From Eucommia ulmoides (lineage: Eukaryota; Streptophyta; Magnoliopsida; Garryales; Eucommiaceae), in NCBI GenBank assembly GCA_016647705.1, contig CM028334.1:2356001-2420000 (forward strand): 64,000 bases of DNA, in the 5' to 3' direction. A program made the position numbers and the translations under genes. The notes under the pieces are model-generated. The model was not told the origin of the DNA. It saw only the letters and a list, made by a program, of their open reading frames with translations, and did not search any database. Positions 11,701 through 24,302 of this stretch are shown piece after piece (positions within the stretch are counted from its first letter, which is position 1; the number at the start of each line of letters is the position of its first letter).

Positions 11701-12450
11701 CATTATTTAGATCATATTTTGTATTTAAGTCATGACCAATTTTGTAAGTTCCTTTATTCCATTAATTATTCTATTCGGGGTGAATTAGGAGTGATTTCTT
11801 TTCTTATTTAGCCTAATGTTGGGCTATATAAACAGAATAAGATAGCCTCAAAGTAATTTAAAGAAAAAAATTAGTAGCATATATTCTTTTGGTATCTAGA
11901 GTCATTTTTATTTTTTTACCCTATATTTAGAGTTATTCTAGAAAATTAACCATATTAATTGTTTTGTTGTTAAAATACCCCTTCATAAACAATGTTCAAC
12001 ATATAGTCAACGTTCAATTAACCGCAAAGATCAGACAACAATACCCCCGTAGAAATTGTGGAAGTTATCCTTGGAAAGATTGTTAAGGTTGTTTATATTA
12101 TAGTTAAGTTGTATATTTTCCATTTTGTGCATGCTAATTTTGAATTTTCATGTTCCCTGTCCCGTTTCGAACTTCTGGAAAACGAGATGACATCAACAAC
12201 AATCAACCTTGCACATAACTCGCAAGTTAGTTGATTAATCTACTGATTACAGTTCGTTATTGTTTTTTGTGATATGACACGTTGATATGTTTTTATATAC
12301 GTTGTCGATTTTGCCAACGGTTTATTAAATAAGGTGTTTCAATAAGATATTGTGTATTGTGCATAATCGATAGTATTGTGTATTTTTCTTGTTTATGTGA
12401 ATGCAATAACGAGTAATATTAAAATGTTTAGTGTTATGTTTAGATGGTCT
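11701..12450. other. AT-rich intergenic DNA
   Basis: No gene found. No transposon end could be fixed. Confidence 0.5.
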
Positions 12451-14080
12451 GATGTCGTTTGTAGTGAACATTCACACTAACAACCATTGATATTGAATGT
12501 CATTTTTAAAATATTGTGAACATTCACATTCGATTTAATAATGATGACAATAAATGTTTTGAAATGTTTTGTTGTAATACAAGCTAATTTAATGATTTTG
12601 TACAGTGTAAAGTTATTGGTATTTGTTATTTAACCAACAACACCTTGAATGCAAACGTTTAAACCTAAATTATGAGTTATATTTGTTCTTTTTACAAACA
12701 TTCACATTCAATTTTAAGTAGATTCCAAGTAAATACAAACTAATGGGAGATTATTTTGTATTAAACATTTAATTTCGTACTATTATTTTTACTTGAGTGT
12801 GGTTGTTCATTAAAAAGAATGTTGGAGGAGAGATATGGATGTATATGATAATATTGAACAAAATCTTTTCAAGTAGATTTCAAAGGAATACAAATTCTTT
12901 TTCTTCCCACTTCTTACGACCATCTAGAACGGACCTAAACAAAAAGTTAGAACGTGAATATTCGCACAAATCTTCTTGTTTTCGTAGTTTTCGATAATTG
13001 ATTGTGAATATTAACATAGATGTGTTATATACGAATGTGAGTATTCACCCAGAGGCGTTATATACGATTGTGAGTATTTACACGAACAAGTCCTTAATCT
13101 TTTATGATTACAATCGTGAAATGAGTTGTGACCCTTAACACTGATGGAATATATATGAATATGAATATGAACATTCACACAACTCATATTTGTAGTATCC
13201 GACAATTGATTGTGAATAATAACACAAAACAACATAATTTTCAATAGTACACCTAGACTTTGTGAATCTTCACAACTTAATTGTCTGAGTGCCATCGCCA
13301 CATGAAACAATAGGACATTTGCAAAGGATGGCTAGGCTTTGTGAATATTCACAATTTCTTTGTTCAAGTGTGACGGCCAAATAAAATATGTGTGTTTTTC
13401 GTGAGGATAATCATTTGTGAACATTCACAACTATAATCTCTCAAATTGATTGGTCATGGCTGGAAAATGTTTACAAGGAAAACCCAGATACGTGAATGTT
13501 GACAATCAATTCTTTTTTAAAAGTAAAACAAAAATGTAGTGCGAACAAGACTTTAGTAAGAACATGAGAAACATAGTATGAATACCATCCATAGTGGTTT
13601 AGATGACGGTAAGGAATGAAAGAACAAAATCATATTTCGAACAAGAACAACATAGGTATATCGGAGTAATCAATAAAATAGCGATTAAATCAAGGAATTA
13701 TTGGTTATGATTGCACCTTGTGGACTATTTTCTTGTTCGCTTGCTAGTTTTCCCCATTGTTGATTTATAATAGAATTAGGGCTTCACGAGGGTTCGACAT
13801 GTTTGGGTTAGGGTTCCTACGATCAATCTAGGTGAGAAAGGAAAAAATCAGTGTAAATCAAAAGAATTAAACAGTGGGACGGAAATGGAAAAGTGGAGCG
13901 GTTTTAATTTTGGGAAATGTTCCTTGTTGAAAAACCGTTGAAATCACCTCTGTGAATGCTCACAATCTTTACTTTTTTACTCCAAAATAGCCAATATGAA
14001 TATCAAATTGAAGATCTTGAAATGGTGAGAAACGTTATTTTTTAGAATTTTTTTACATTGAAAACATTCACAAAATTGGA
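12451..14080. repeat. Cluster of GTGAAnnTTCAC palindromes
   Basis: Short palindromes with a GAAnnTTC core recur. Perfect cores lie at 12466, 12518, 12956, 13169, 13264, 13343 and 13419, with several one-mismatch relatives near 13035, 13065, 13491, 13950 and 14065. Spacing is irregular, so this is not a simple tandem array. No protein is encoded; the short frames inside are interrupted and AT-biased. Confidence 0.6.
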
Positions 14081-14242
14081 TCTCGACTCTTTTAGTTCAC
14101 TACAAGCACTTGACCAGCACTTGGGTAAGGTCCCGTGTGACTCACTAGTCTAGTAATCTTTGTAATCATCCAATTTGACGTGATAGAGTATCTCACTATG
14201 GCAAATTTCGTAAACATTAATGTTTCACAACAAATTTCTCAC

Positions 14243-14297
<55 letters not shown>

Positions 14298-15383
14298 TAC
14301 AAATTCTATTTCAAAAAACTCATTATACCATCAGTTAGATAGCAATTCCGTATTAGAAAAAACCAAAACCATAATTAATATTAGCATGTATTTCACAATT
14401 AAATTTACATCGTTTTTAAATCAGAAAATCAGAGACTACATAGTATCAAATAACTTCTTAACAATTTTATATAATTTTTGAAGACTATGATAATAGTATA
14501 CTCACTCGGATAGGCTTAGACGCGCTTTTACCAAAAGCAATCTATTGTGTTTGCTTCCCTTGTGATCCTGATAAATCAAATATTATAATAAAATAATATT
14601 TAATATTTTCAATTTCAATTTCAATTTCAAAAACATATGAAAATTGAAGTTACTAAATTTTTAAATAAATAAAGCTAAATTTTTAAATAAATAAAGCTAA
14701 CGTAACTACAAATTTAATTTTGAGTTTCTCGCAAATATTTAAAACATTTGAAATTTAATTATTAAGATAAAATCACACACACATATATGCACATATAACT
14801 ATCACGCTCATACATTGTTGAGTTATTTATCTCGCATCAGATGTGATGTGGAATGGATTGAAAGTCAATTTATAAATATGAGAAAAAATCTTCCCTCATG
14901 AGCTAAGTTTTTGGATTGAGCGAGGCCCAAGACCTTGTACCTTTCATTTTGTTTATTATTAATAACAACACTAGGGATAAAATTTACTCTTTCAAACCTA
15001 TAATTTTCTTATATCTACATATTTCTACCCACAAATCCATATATATATATATATATATATTAGTTTAGATTTATTGATATAAAAAAGAGATTTATTTAAA
15101 GTGTCAAATAATCACAAGCAATTAAAGATAAATAGAAATAAAAATTTAACATTTTACCTTTATTGCACTAAGTGGGCAATTGAGAAGACCAACTTGAGTT
15201 CATGAAAAAAATGCAGGGTTTTGAGAGAAGAGATTGTTGAGAGAGGGAGAGAGAGGGTGAGAGGGAGAGGAAGAAAAGAAATTGATAAGAGACACAGGAG
15301 AAAGCATAACGAGAGGGAGAAGAAAAGGATTGACCAAAGACAAAGCAAAGGAAGAAAGAGAGAGAAATAAAATATAGGGATAA
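14081..15383. other. Intergenic DNA with microsatellites
   Basis: Contains a compound (AT)n(AC)n microsatellite at about 14246-14298, an (AT)n run at about 15037-15062 and a purine-rich GA stretch at about 15220-15370. The reverse-strand frame across the GA stretch is low-complexity Leu/Ser/Phe and is not credible. No gene recognised. Confidence 0.6.
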
Positions 15384-15800
15384 GTCCGTTGGTAGACATG
15401 TTTTTATTTTCAAAATTTTCAGAGTAATTTAAGATTATTTTTTAAATTTCTTAAAATTTGAGATAAAAAAAATGTTGGTTTCTATTCACTCACACAAAAA
15501 TAATTCACTACCATCTCCTGGCTACCACCACTAACCGCCGACCACCATAAATTTAAAGAAAAAAAAAATTGCAATCAAACGTGTTTCTTGTTTCTATTCC
15601 CGTAAATTAAAAGAAACAATTTCAAGACAATGGTCGTTACCAAACATGTTTCTATTTTCAAAATACTCCAGAAAAAATAATGGTCATTACCAAACATGTT
15701 TCTATTTTTAAAATATTCCAAAACGTGACAAATTCACATCTCATCCCAGTTTTTTTGGAAGGAGAAACAGACAAATAAAAAAACTAACCAAACGGCACCT
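15384..15800 (+). mobile_element. Harbinger/Tourist-like MITE, family T copy 1
   Basis: The right end reads CTAACCAAACGGCACC, the complement of the GTTTGGTTAG terminal motif, and the left end is its degenerate partner. Flanked by TAA at 15381-15383 and 15801-15803. The interior shares with the copies at 17183-17610 and 29035-29483 the phrases for ACCAAACATGTTTCTATT and TTCTTGTTTCTATTCC. Confidence 0.7.
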
Positions 15801-16375
15801 TAATTGCCCCTTTATATTGAAGTATAAAGTCAAACTTTTACTTTATTATTTGTACTTCGAAACATACATTTTTACCTCCATATATTGAAGTACAAAGTCA
15901 ATTTTTTCATTAAATCTAAGGATATTGACAAAAAAAACTGAAATAATTAATTTTAGAATTCAAATTACTACTCACACAAACTATATTTTGGATGATCTAT
16001 TTATAAATTGAATCATCTCAGAAAATACCACCCCTTAAAAACCAAAAGGATAACAAAAATATTAAAATTTGTCACCTAAATCTCTTACCCATTTTCCCAA
16101 AAAAAAAAATTACTTATTTTTTTTTATGCAAATTTTTTTTCTTATCTGTTTTTAATATATATGTGTGTGTGTGTGTGTATTTAGTAACATTATATCCCCC
16201 AAACAAATACAAAAATCCTACATGTTCAATGAACCATATCTATTTAAGAGCACATTCCTACCCCTCATTGGGCTACCCCACATAAATAATGTGTTGCAAC
16301 TTGCAATTGCCGTACTTGTTGAACTACGACAATAAACATATGGATCCCAGTCTACTCACCACAACCGTTCTATAA

Positions 16376-16378
<3 letters not shown>
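15801..16378. other. Intergenic DNA
   Basis: AT-rich with a small (GT)n run near 16162-16180. No gene recognised. Confidence 0.5.
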
Positions 16379-16428
<50 letters not shown>

Positions 16429-16589
16429 GAGGCAGACAGTGCACGAAAACTCTCGCCATTGCGGGGTTGTGGGGAAGGTCAGTTGTACGTAGTCTTATCC
16501 CTGTATACCGAGAGACTGTTTCCAAGATTTGAACTCGGGTCCTTCAGGTCACAATGGAAACAACCTTACCATCGTACCCACGACTCACT
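16379..16589 (-). mobile_element. Au-like tRNA-derived SINE, copy 1
   Basis: Read on the minus strand it has a pol III B-box-like GAGTTCAAATCTTGG, the Au-SINE phrase AACAGTCTCTCGGTATACAG, GCAATGGCGAGAG, and an end GTGCACTGTCTGCC followed by a T tail of about 45 nt (poly(A) on the plus strand). Flanked by an 11-bp TSD, TTCTATAATTG, at 16368-16378 and 16590-16600. It lies just downstream of the NUP96 stop codon. Confidence 0.85.
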
Positions 16590-16600
16590 TTCTATAATTG

Positions 16601-16633
<33 letters not shown>

Positions 16634-16725
16634 AAAGAAGGAAAGGGGAAAAAAGAGGGAAAAAAATTGAAATGAGAACAACAATGGAAATTTTGATAAA
16701 ATAAGGGGGGTGCAGGAGGGCAGAC

Positions 16726-19700
16726 TTATGAGGCAGTTTCAGAAAGATAACATGTGAAGAGTGATACTGCATCTTGTAAATGGCAGGCGCGGCGGTCTTC
16801 AGGAAGGGGCGCCCTAAAAACGGTGTTGAAACAGCTCAATTGGGCGTCTCTTGTTGAGTTTTCGCCGTTATCTGATAGAAGTAAATCACATATCTCCTCT
16901 CCCATCTTAGAATATGCCACCCTGAGAAACAAGAATTGAAAACAGAGAGGTTGGATGATTTCAAGGGCAGTGTAGTTGCTGGATGAAAGCAATTTTTTAA
17001 GGCAGTGTTTGGAAGTGTGCAATTGGAGCCTTGTAAATTGGATGTGTTATTAGAAATGAACACATGCAAAAATTTAGAAATTTTCGATTTGGAGGCCCCA
17101 ATTCTATACCGCCAAACACTACCCATGTTCTAAAATCCAACTGTTGAAAACGAAATATTTCTACACATCAATTCAGAGCTTATGGTGACCTTTGGTTAGT
17201 GTTTCTGATTTTTTGTTTCGACTTCCAATAAACTAGGATGGGCATTCTATTTCCGATCAAGACTATCCCGAGAATAGAAACATGTTTGATAACGCCCATT
17301 GTCATGAAATTGTTTTTTTTTTTCAATTTATGAGAATAGAAACAAGAAACACGTTTGGTTGCAATAGTTATTTTTTTTTTTTTTTTTTTTTTTAATGTAT
17401 GGTGGTCGGCGGTGAGAATAGTTTTGTGGGAGTAAATAGGAATCAACATTTTTTTGTTCCTCCGATTCTTAAGTAATGCATGAATACTCCCAAATTACTA
17501 CTAAAATTTTAAGAACCGAGTGTTTACCAAATCCGTTTCTGTACATTAATCCTAAAATTTTGGAAGTAGAATCAGAAATTACGAAATGGAAACGATAACC
17601 AAACAGGGCCTTAGAAACCAATGCCATGTTCAAGATGTTATATAATTTTAGGGAAAAAAAGTGATTTTACGGTAACAAGGCTAAACAATTACGTGACATT
17701 TTATTTATTTTTATTTTTGAAACTGCATTTAGCAAAAAGGCCAAATCAAACACACAATTTTTTGTGTAAAGCAAGGGATTTGCATGAAAAAAATTATGAT
17801 TTATCAGAAGGGTGATATAGAAGCAGAAGCACAATTTTTTACAGTTCTATAACAGATGATAGCATGATTTTTTATTTTAATTTTTTAATTTAACAAGCGG
17901 CTGAAGATAATTATGTTAAGCAAAGAATGATTTTTTTTTTCAAGCAAGAAACATTGATGTATTAGTACCTGGCATCAACCCGTAATCGGTTTCCCCAAAC
18001 AACCAAAGACTCGTTTAGTCGACCAATGAAGTCTCTACAAGCATCATTTTTGTTCTCAAGAGTGTCCTGCAATATAGACAACACACGGTCACAAGAGCCC
18101 CATTAGCAAATCACAAAGGTCGCTGTTGGTTTCATGGAATTGGAACCTCAGAATTGGAATTAGAAATGAACATGTTCGTTTCTAAAACCAATTTCAAAAT
18201 TTGAATTCCATGTTACCAAATGCTATCTAAACAAATTCGTAATCATTATCAAGATGAAACCCCTACTAGTTCCTGTTAATCTGTAGATTTAGAAGAAAAT
18301 TTATTTTGAATATCATGAAAGGCTGTCTAATGTCTCCTCAAAAACGATTCAGCAATACTAATAATAACGACCATCACGTATTGAAAACAATTTTCATACC
18401 TGTTGGCTCGCTGTACTTTTATCTTCCTGCAAAGACTCCTTTAGCAGATAATATGAAATATATATTCCAGCTCCCAAGTCCCAGTTTTCAATTTCGGACT
18501 TGTAGTCTTCCATCGAGGTAGCGATCCTCCATATATCAGTGTGTTTGGCTGCATGACAAAGATCATGATTGAAAAACAAAACTCATTTATGTAAAATAAA
18601 TAAATAAATCTCAAATTTAGTGAACTGCTAATCTCAAATAATTAGGTTAGCACCATTTGGTAAGGCTATTCTTTAAAGTATTTTCTTGTAATAATAATAA
18701 TAATAACTAAATAAATAAAACACTAAACTTTTACTTAAAAGCAAGGCTTTAAATGCTAGAGGGTGAATATAAAAATACCCGAGTAGTTTTAAAAAAATTC
18801 TAAGCTGAGGGGGGCGAATATAAAACAATAACCAAAAAAAAAAAAAAGAAGTGCTTGGTAACGTAGTGATGATATCCTGGTGTTATCCAAATAACGAACT
18901 CTTAAAGGGCAGCCCAGTGCACAAAGACTCCCGCCATTGCGAGGTCTAGGGAGGGTTATATGTACGCAGCTTTACCCCTGTATACAGAGAGACTGTTTCC
19001 AAAATTTGAACTCGAGACCTCCAGGTCACAATGAAGAAGCTTGACATTGTACCCAAGGCTCACCCTCAGATAACTAACTCTTAATGCAAAAAAAAAAATT
19101 GTAGAGGATTGAGAGAATTTAGGTAGAGAAGTTATAATCTATCAATTTCAGAAAGTAAAAACATCGAAGAAATGAAAAAACTAATTTTTTCTTTTTAAAA
19201 AGTTCTTTTATTCTCTTGATTTTTAAAATTACTCTTTTAAAACGCAAAACAAACTTTTATTTGTAAGTTTTTTTTTTTTCTTAAAAATAAAAAGTAATTA
19301 ATAATCGCTATCAAACGTGCCTTCGCTTTACCTGACAAGAACAAAGAATGAGCAACTGAAGTTACGAAAATTGAGTGAGCTTTATGCCAATTGCCACATT
19401 CTAAATAGTGTTCAAGGGCCTTCGGAAGATCGTTGAAGTAACTGTAAAATACTGCCTGCATTTACATAAAAAATAAACATTAATCCAGGAAAAGAAAAAC
19501 AAGAAGCCGTAATAGAAGAGTTCTTTTGGTGCAGCAACAATGAGCTGAGAGTGTGGTTCTAAGTATAATAAATACTTTTAAAGCAAACAAATTTTACAAA
19601 GTATAATGATTGGCTTTGCAGTATTCAAGCAACATAAATAAACCCAGTATACCACAAGAAAGGGCTAAGGGCCTGTTTGGTTGTCCTTCAATTGGCAAAT

Positions 19701-22530
19701 CGTACAATTTTTCAACTAATAAAATTTTGATTCTAGTTCGGATGCTATTTTCTCATCTAATTGAAAATATGACTTAAAAATTCTACTAAACTAAAACAAT
19801 TGTAGGGTTTGAGTTTGATTAAATCATAGGTAACTGGAGAAATATTCAAATCAATTCATCAAAAATAAGATAATTCATAAAATAAGATAATTTAGACAAC
19901 CAAACGGCCCCCAAAGAAATTACAAACACAGAGCCATATGCAAGAATAAAGCCACTTACCAGAGCCTCATGCATCCATGCAGAAGGAATGCCTAATTCCT
20001 CAATGAATCGACGTTGCGACTCTTGACTACTCCAGGACTCACAGTACTGAAACAAGATTTCCCTAATAACAGTAGCCTGGAGATAAGGATAATCATCGCG
20101 CTGAGGCATGTGAAGTGCAACGTAAATGGCCCAATGACACTGCCCCACAGACAGCAACTGGGAAATAAGCCCAACGTCAAGGAGATGAAGATCATTAGAA
20201 CTGAATGTGCCAGCTGCTTCCAACACCCCACGCTGATGCCAGATCATGTGGTAGTCAAGGGGATCATGAGTCGATGCAAAGGCACTCAGCATGGTTTTCA
20301 AATACCCAAAATTACTCTCTTTACTGGCGTGAAGAAGCATAAGGTAGTATGCTAGGTCAAAATGTTTCTCCGACCAGTCCACAGACTCTTCAACAGGTGC
20401 CTCATCAATGTAAACTGGTACAGGATGTGGAGCCTTTCCATCTGCCAGAAGCTTCTGATAAGTGTTGAAAAGCTCCGGCAATGGAGTCTCAGGTGGAAGG
20501 TGATACCACATCAACAAACCAAGAAACCGTTTCCAGTCAATGTTCATCATGCCATTCAAAGCACCATGAATATTACCAGAAAGCAACTCGAAAATATTTA
20601 ACCTTTCTTTCTCAATAAAATCAAAGTCCATACCGTTGATTCTCCAGATATGAAGCTGCTGAGAGATATCAGAACGGCTGACGGTGGAACCACCGGCCTG
20701 GCTTAATAACATAGCTAATCTCACATCTCCTTTTGAAGCAGCCAATTCTACAGATGGCTCAAGTTGTCGCCCAGTGAGGTAAAGGAATATTTGCTCTAAA
20801 TAGCTTGACTCGCTCAAGACCCCTACCTCGTCTTGAACCCGGTGGCAGACACTCTCTTGCAGCCAGTAACTGAACTCTGCTCTCCTAATCAATGGAAGTG
20901 CTTCTGGGTCAAATTCTGGAGAACCCACCTTCCTATCATCGATCATGTCTTCATCGTCATCATGATCATCGCCTTCCTCAGACTTTGACTGTCTTGTTTC
21001 CCTTAAGGAAAACAAAACTTTTATTAGTTCCCATACCATTACTTGGTGCATTAATCCAACACGAGCAGAAGAAGTTAATCCTGGAACCTCCAATTTCCTT
21101 TCGATAATGCCTATGTAGTTCCTACAGACCTCTGACAGCATCACCCGGTCACAAACCAGTTTTTGAAGTTTTAATTTGAAGGGGTCATCTCCAATTTCTA
21201 TGATTTCTTTATTCATTTCCTTGTGAAGACTTAAAGGAGAATCAAAGCAATAATCAATAAGTTCCTCTCTGACTTTCTTATTTTCATCTGTAACCACTTT
21301 ATCGATTGCAACTTTTTCTAAATTAACAACTGAAGATAATACCTTATGGGAGTCACTGCTGCCGATAGGTGCACCAGTATGAACAAGGACACCATTAGGA
21401 CCCCACCCAACCCTAAATGACCTGCCCATAAACAATGCTGCATCAACTACATTGCGAGAATGGGTTCTGGTTTCCGGTGTGCCATGTTTGAGATCCAGCT
21501 TAAAACCTTCTGCTTTGGTAGTCTTTAGAGAAAGGCCCTTGTTTTGTTGAGCCATTAAAATAGATCCTGGTGAACTTGAGCCAAAATTACCTGGGTTGTA
21601 CTCGAGCAAAGCTAATGGCATTTTCCGAGGTACAGGAGGACTAGATTTTTGGATTGTTCTTGATGAATGCAGCAAAGGAGACCTTGATGATTCCCTCTTG
21701 GAAAGTACTCTATATTCCTCAGCATCCTCCTCCACCTCCTCCTCATCTGTTGGAAACATCAACATCCTCATGTCTCTCATTTTAACAGGATCAAGACCAA
21801 GATGAGCAGGAAGAGAGTGTGAAAGCAAAGCTGGATCCACCATGGCTGTTTCTTCATCGATTTCAGAAACCTCGTCTCCATCCATATCCAATGGAGTTTG
21901 ATCATGAACTTCTGGAGTAGCATCGTCCATTGTAATATCCTCTTCATCATCATCACTCAAGCCAAATCTGCTAAAATGGTGAACTGAGAATTTCCATTCA
22001 CCACTTAATGGATCAAACGACATAAAGCACGCCCCCTGTCTCTTAGTCGCCAGCCTCAATTTCTTAATGACATTTTTGAGTTGGTCCACTTTACAATCTG
22101 CCGAGGTTCTTATTTGCAGCAATAAAGTGACTTCGGCTGCCTTGTTAAGCCCCTGACCTACCTCAGGCTTCATGTTTTCATCTTCATATACAACTACCTC
22201 ATGCCTACCGAACTTGATGATTTGGTCCAAATCTAACCACCTAACATCAGTTTTCCCAATAAACTTGACACTTCCATAGCCAAACCTGCCAACTGTAAAA
22301 TCTTGAACTCTGCTGCAATAACCTGGATCAAGGAGTTCCCTAGTGGCGAGCTCACTCAAGCAAGGTTGCATATAGTAATCTGAAGATCGAAGAGTAGGTA
22401 AAGAAGCTTCAATCCCACGCAACACATTGGTTGATGAAGACAAATCTCCGCCGCCCAAAGAAATTTTCCTTCTTTTGAATTGAGATGAGGAAACAGGGAG
22501 AGGATCAAAAGACCCCACGTGAATTTCCAT
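16726..22530 (-). CDS. Nucleoporin NUP96 (plant MOS3/SAR3 type), five coding exons
   Basis: Scaffold nucleoporin of the Nup107-160 (Y) complex at the nuclear pore. In Arabidopsis this gene (MOS3/SAR3) is needed for mRNA export, innate immunity and auxin response. Coding exons on the minus strand: 22530-19960, 19455-19332, 18548-18400, 18066-17969 and 16921-16726. All junctions are GT-AG and keep frame, giving 1045 residues, essentially the length of the Arabidopsis protein. Residues about 45-187 form a Nup98-type autopeptidase fold (FTVGRFGYGSVKF, FGRHEVVVYE) ending in VHHFSRFGL, which preserves the HF|S cleavage triad at H185-F186-S187. An acidic linker follows (DDDEEDI), then the long helical Nup96 region (LYLTGRQLEPSVELAASKGD, WHQRGVLEAAG, VAYSKMGEEI, LQDAVSLF). 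A 5'UTR intron is present. Introns carry MITEs and a SINE. Confidence 0.95.
17183..17610 (-). mobile_element. Harbinger/Tourist-like MITE, family T copy 2
   Basis: Lies in the last NUP96 intron. Ends TGGTGACCTTTGGTTAG and (right) AACCAAACAGGGCC, flanked by TTA at 17180-17182 and 17611-17613. The interior is the reverse complement of the copies at 15384-15800 and 29035-29483, and includes a T run of about 24 nt. Confidence 0.8.
18906..19069 (-). mobile_element. Au-like tRNA-derived SINE, copy 2
   Basis: Within a NUP96 intron. The minus strand reads a degenerate A box, the B box GAGTTCAAATTTTGG, AACAGTCTCTCTGTATACAG, GCGTACATATAACCC and the end GTGCACTGGGCTGCCC, the classic Au-SINE 3' end. Flanked by a 15-bp TSD with one mismatch (ATAACKAACTCTTAA) at 18891-18905 and 19070-19084. 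Confidence 0.9.
19669..19911. mobile_element. MITE with GGGCCTGTTTGGTTGTCC ends
   Basis: Within the first NUP96 coding intron. The left terminus and the reverse complement of the right terminus both contain the CCGTTTGGTTGTC/CCTGTTTGGTTGTC motif. AT-rich and non-coding. The TSD is not clear. A related, more diverged element lies at about 23763-23976. Confidence 0.65.
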
Positions 22531-23460
22531 CCCTAAGATTTACCAGATCTGATTTCCCTTCTTGTTCTACTATCAAATTCGTTCAATAATCCTGAAAAAA
22601 GAAGAAAAAAAAAAAAAAAACATGGAGAATGGCTCGAGCAAAGGATAAATTTAAGGGTGTTTATGTGGCAATTCCCTTATTTTACCCCTAATTCTGAAAA
22701 AGTCCCATACGCAATTACAACTTGTGTTTTAGTCCCACGCATTAAGAAAAGACGAAGACTCACTAAACACGTTGCACTCTCGCAGTTACATGTATTTAAC
22801 TTGTGTGTAAAATATTTATTAGATGTAACAAATATTACACAAATACATACACGTAACATAGTTACATATAATCTATAACCTGTAGCCAATATTACAATGT
22901 ACATGCGGGACTCATACGCAAGCAAAAACCAATTTAAATGACTAAATCAAACTTATGTTTTAAATGAGACTAATAACAAATTACACTCGTTATTTGAGAT
23001 TAATCACCAATTATCCCTAAATTTAATCCATCACAACATTTGTTGTATTTGTATTTGCACAATAAATGGAAAATGGAAGTGAATGAAGGAGATTAACATT
23101 GAACTGAATGCTAATTCAACATAAACCCTGCAGAAAGCATGGCATATTGAACGATATAATCAAAGAATTGACGATTCCTTACTAAAAATCAAGCTTAACA
23201 CTGCTTAATTGTACGATAATGAGCTCATATAGCGAACACCACTCGTCTAATCAACACGAACAGATACAGATCTCTCGCAATATGCAAATCTATCTCAAGA
23301 CGAAGAAAGTAGAAGAATTAGAGGAGGAGGAGCACATACCGGCGGAAGCGGCGGACGCCGGTGGAGGAAGCGGCGACTGAGGGGAGTAGAGAGGCGTGAT
23401 TCGACTGCGGAAGAAGGAAGAGGCGCGGGTTGTGTCGACCAAAAGACTGAAAAAAGCAAC
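22531..23460 (-). promoter_or_regulatory. NUP96 5'UTR with intron
   Basis: The 3' acceptor TTTTTTCAG|G is at 22592/22591 and a matching donor CCG|GTATGT at 23340/23339, defining a 748-bp intron in the leader. The upstream exon (about 23340-23460) is GC-rich with CCG/CCTCC repeats, unlike its surroundings. The TSS was not located. A leader intron of this kind is common in plant housekeeping genes. Confidence 0.65.
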
Positions 23461-24302
23461 ACTTTCCTGAAGTAGTGCAATGTTATTTTGTACATTCTAA
23501 TTTTTAAAATGATTTAAATTCCATCAAAAAGTGAAGGGTATTTTATAAAAAAATATAAATATATATACTTAGCGCATGTTTTGTTGTCTTAAATTATTTT
23601 ATTATTAATAAATTATTTTTTATATTTTTATTTTTATTTACTTATAATTTAATTAAATTTTCATATTATTTGATTAAAAAATTAATTCAATCAAATTTTT
23701 AATTTTTTTTTTTCTAATAATACGAGAAAATAGCATTTAAAATAAAATTAAAATGACTACTAGAGTCTATTTGATTGTCCAAAATATCCTATCTATAATT
23801 AATTTTTACATATTTTTTATTTATCTATGATTTAATCAAATTTACATATTTAAACTCCAAATAAAATAATTAGTTAACTAATTTAAATGTTAATTTTAAC
23901 TCTTATAAATAAATAATTAAATATAACAATTTATAAATTGATTAATTAAAAAAAATACATTGAACGACAACCAAACGGAAATAAGTCAAAGGCCAATGAG
24001 GCCAATCCAAAGTCAAAATTGGGCTGTAAAATTATTGGGCTGGCCCATTAAGAACCAAATTAGAGGGGTTTGGATAGCTAGATACATAGGCCCATCTAAA
24101 AGGGTATTAGGTTGAGCAAATAAAAGGATTAATTACCTTTTACTCCCCCATACTTTGATCTTATTTTTATTTTTTTTAAATAAAATACGAGTTTCTCCTT
24201 TCCGTCAATAGTAAAAGGGATGACGTGTAGGTTTTTAAAGTAGAAGGATTAAAATGAAACAAGATCAAAATAATAAGGGGGATAAAAGTCAATTGGTCAA
24301 AT
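23461..24302. other. NUP96 upstream region, AT-rich
   Basis: Contains the probable NUP96 promoter on the minus strand. A diverged MITE with TTTGATTGTCC/GACAACCAAACGG ends spans about 23763-23976. No other gene recognised. Confidence 0.5.
24015..24095 (-). promoter_or_regulatory. Cluster of site II (TGGGCY) motifs
   Basis: TGGGCT at about 24020 and 24037 (plus strand), GGCCCA at about 24043 and again near 24087 lie within 80 bp. Site II elements of this form are TCP-factor targets often found upstream of plant housekeeping genes. The cluster is about 550-600 bp upstream of the NUP96 leader, so the assignment is an inference from position. Confidence 0.4.

Noticed and set aside
23295-23495. 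A possible upstream frame at the NUP96 leader
   Set aside because: It crosses the 5'UTR splice donor, and its ATG probably lies upstream of the transcription start.
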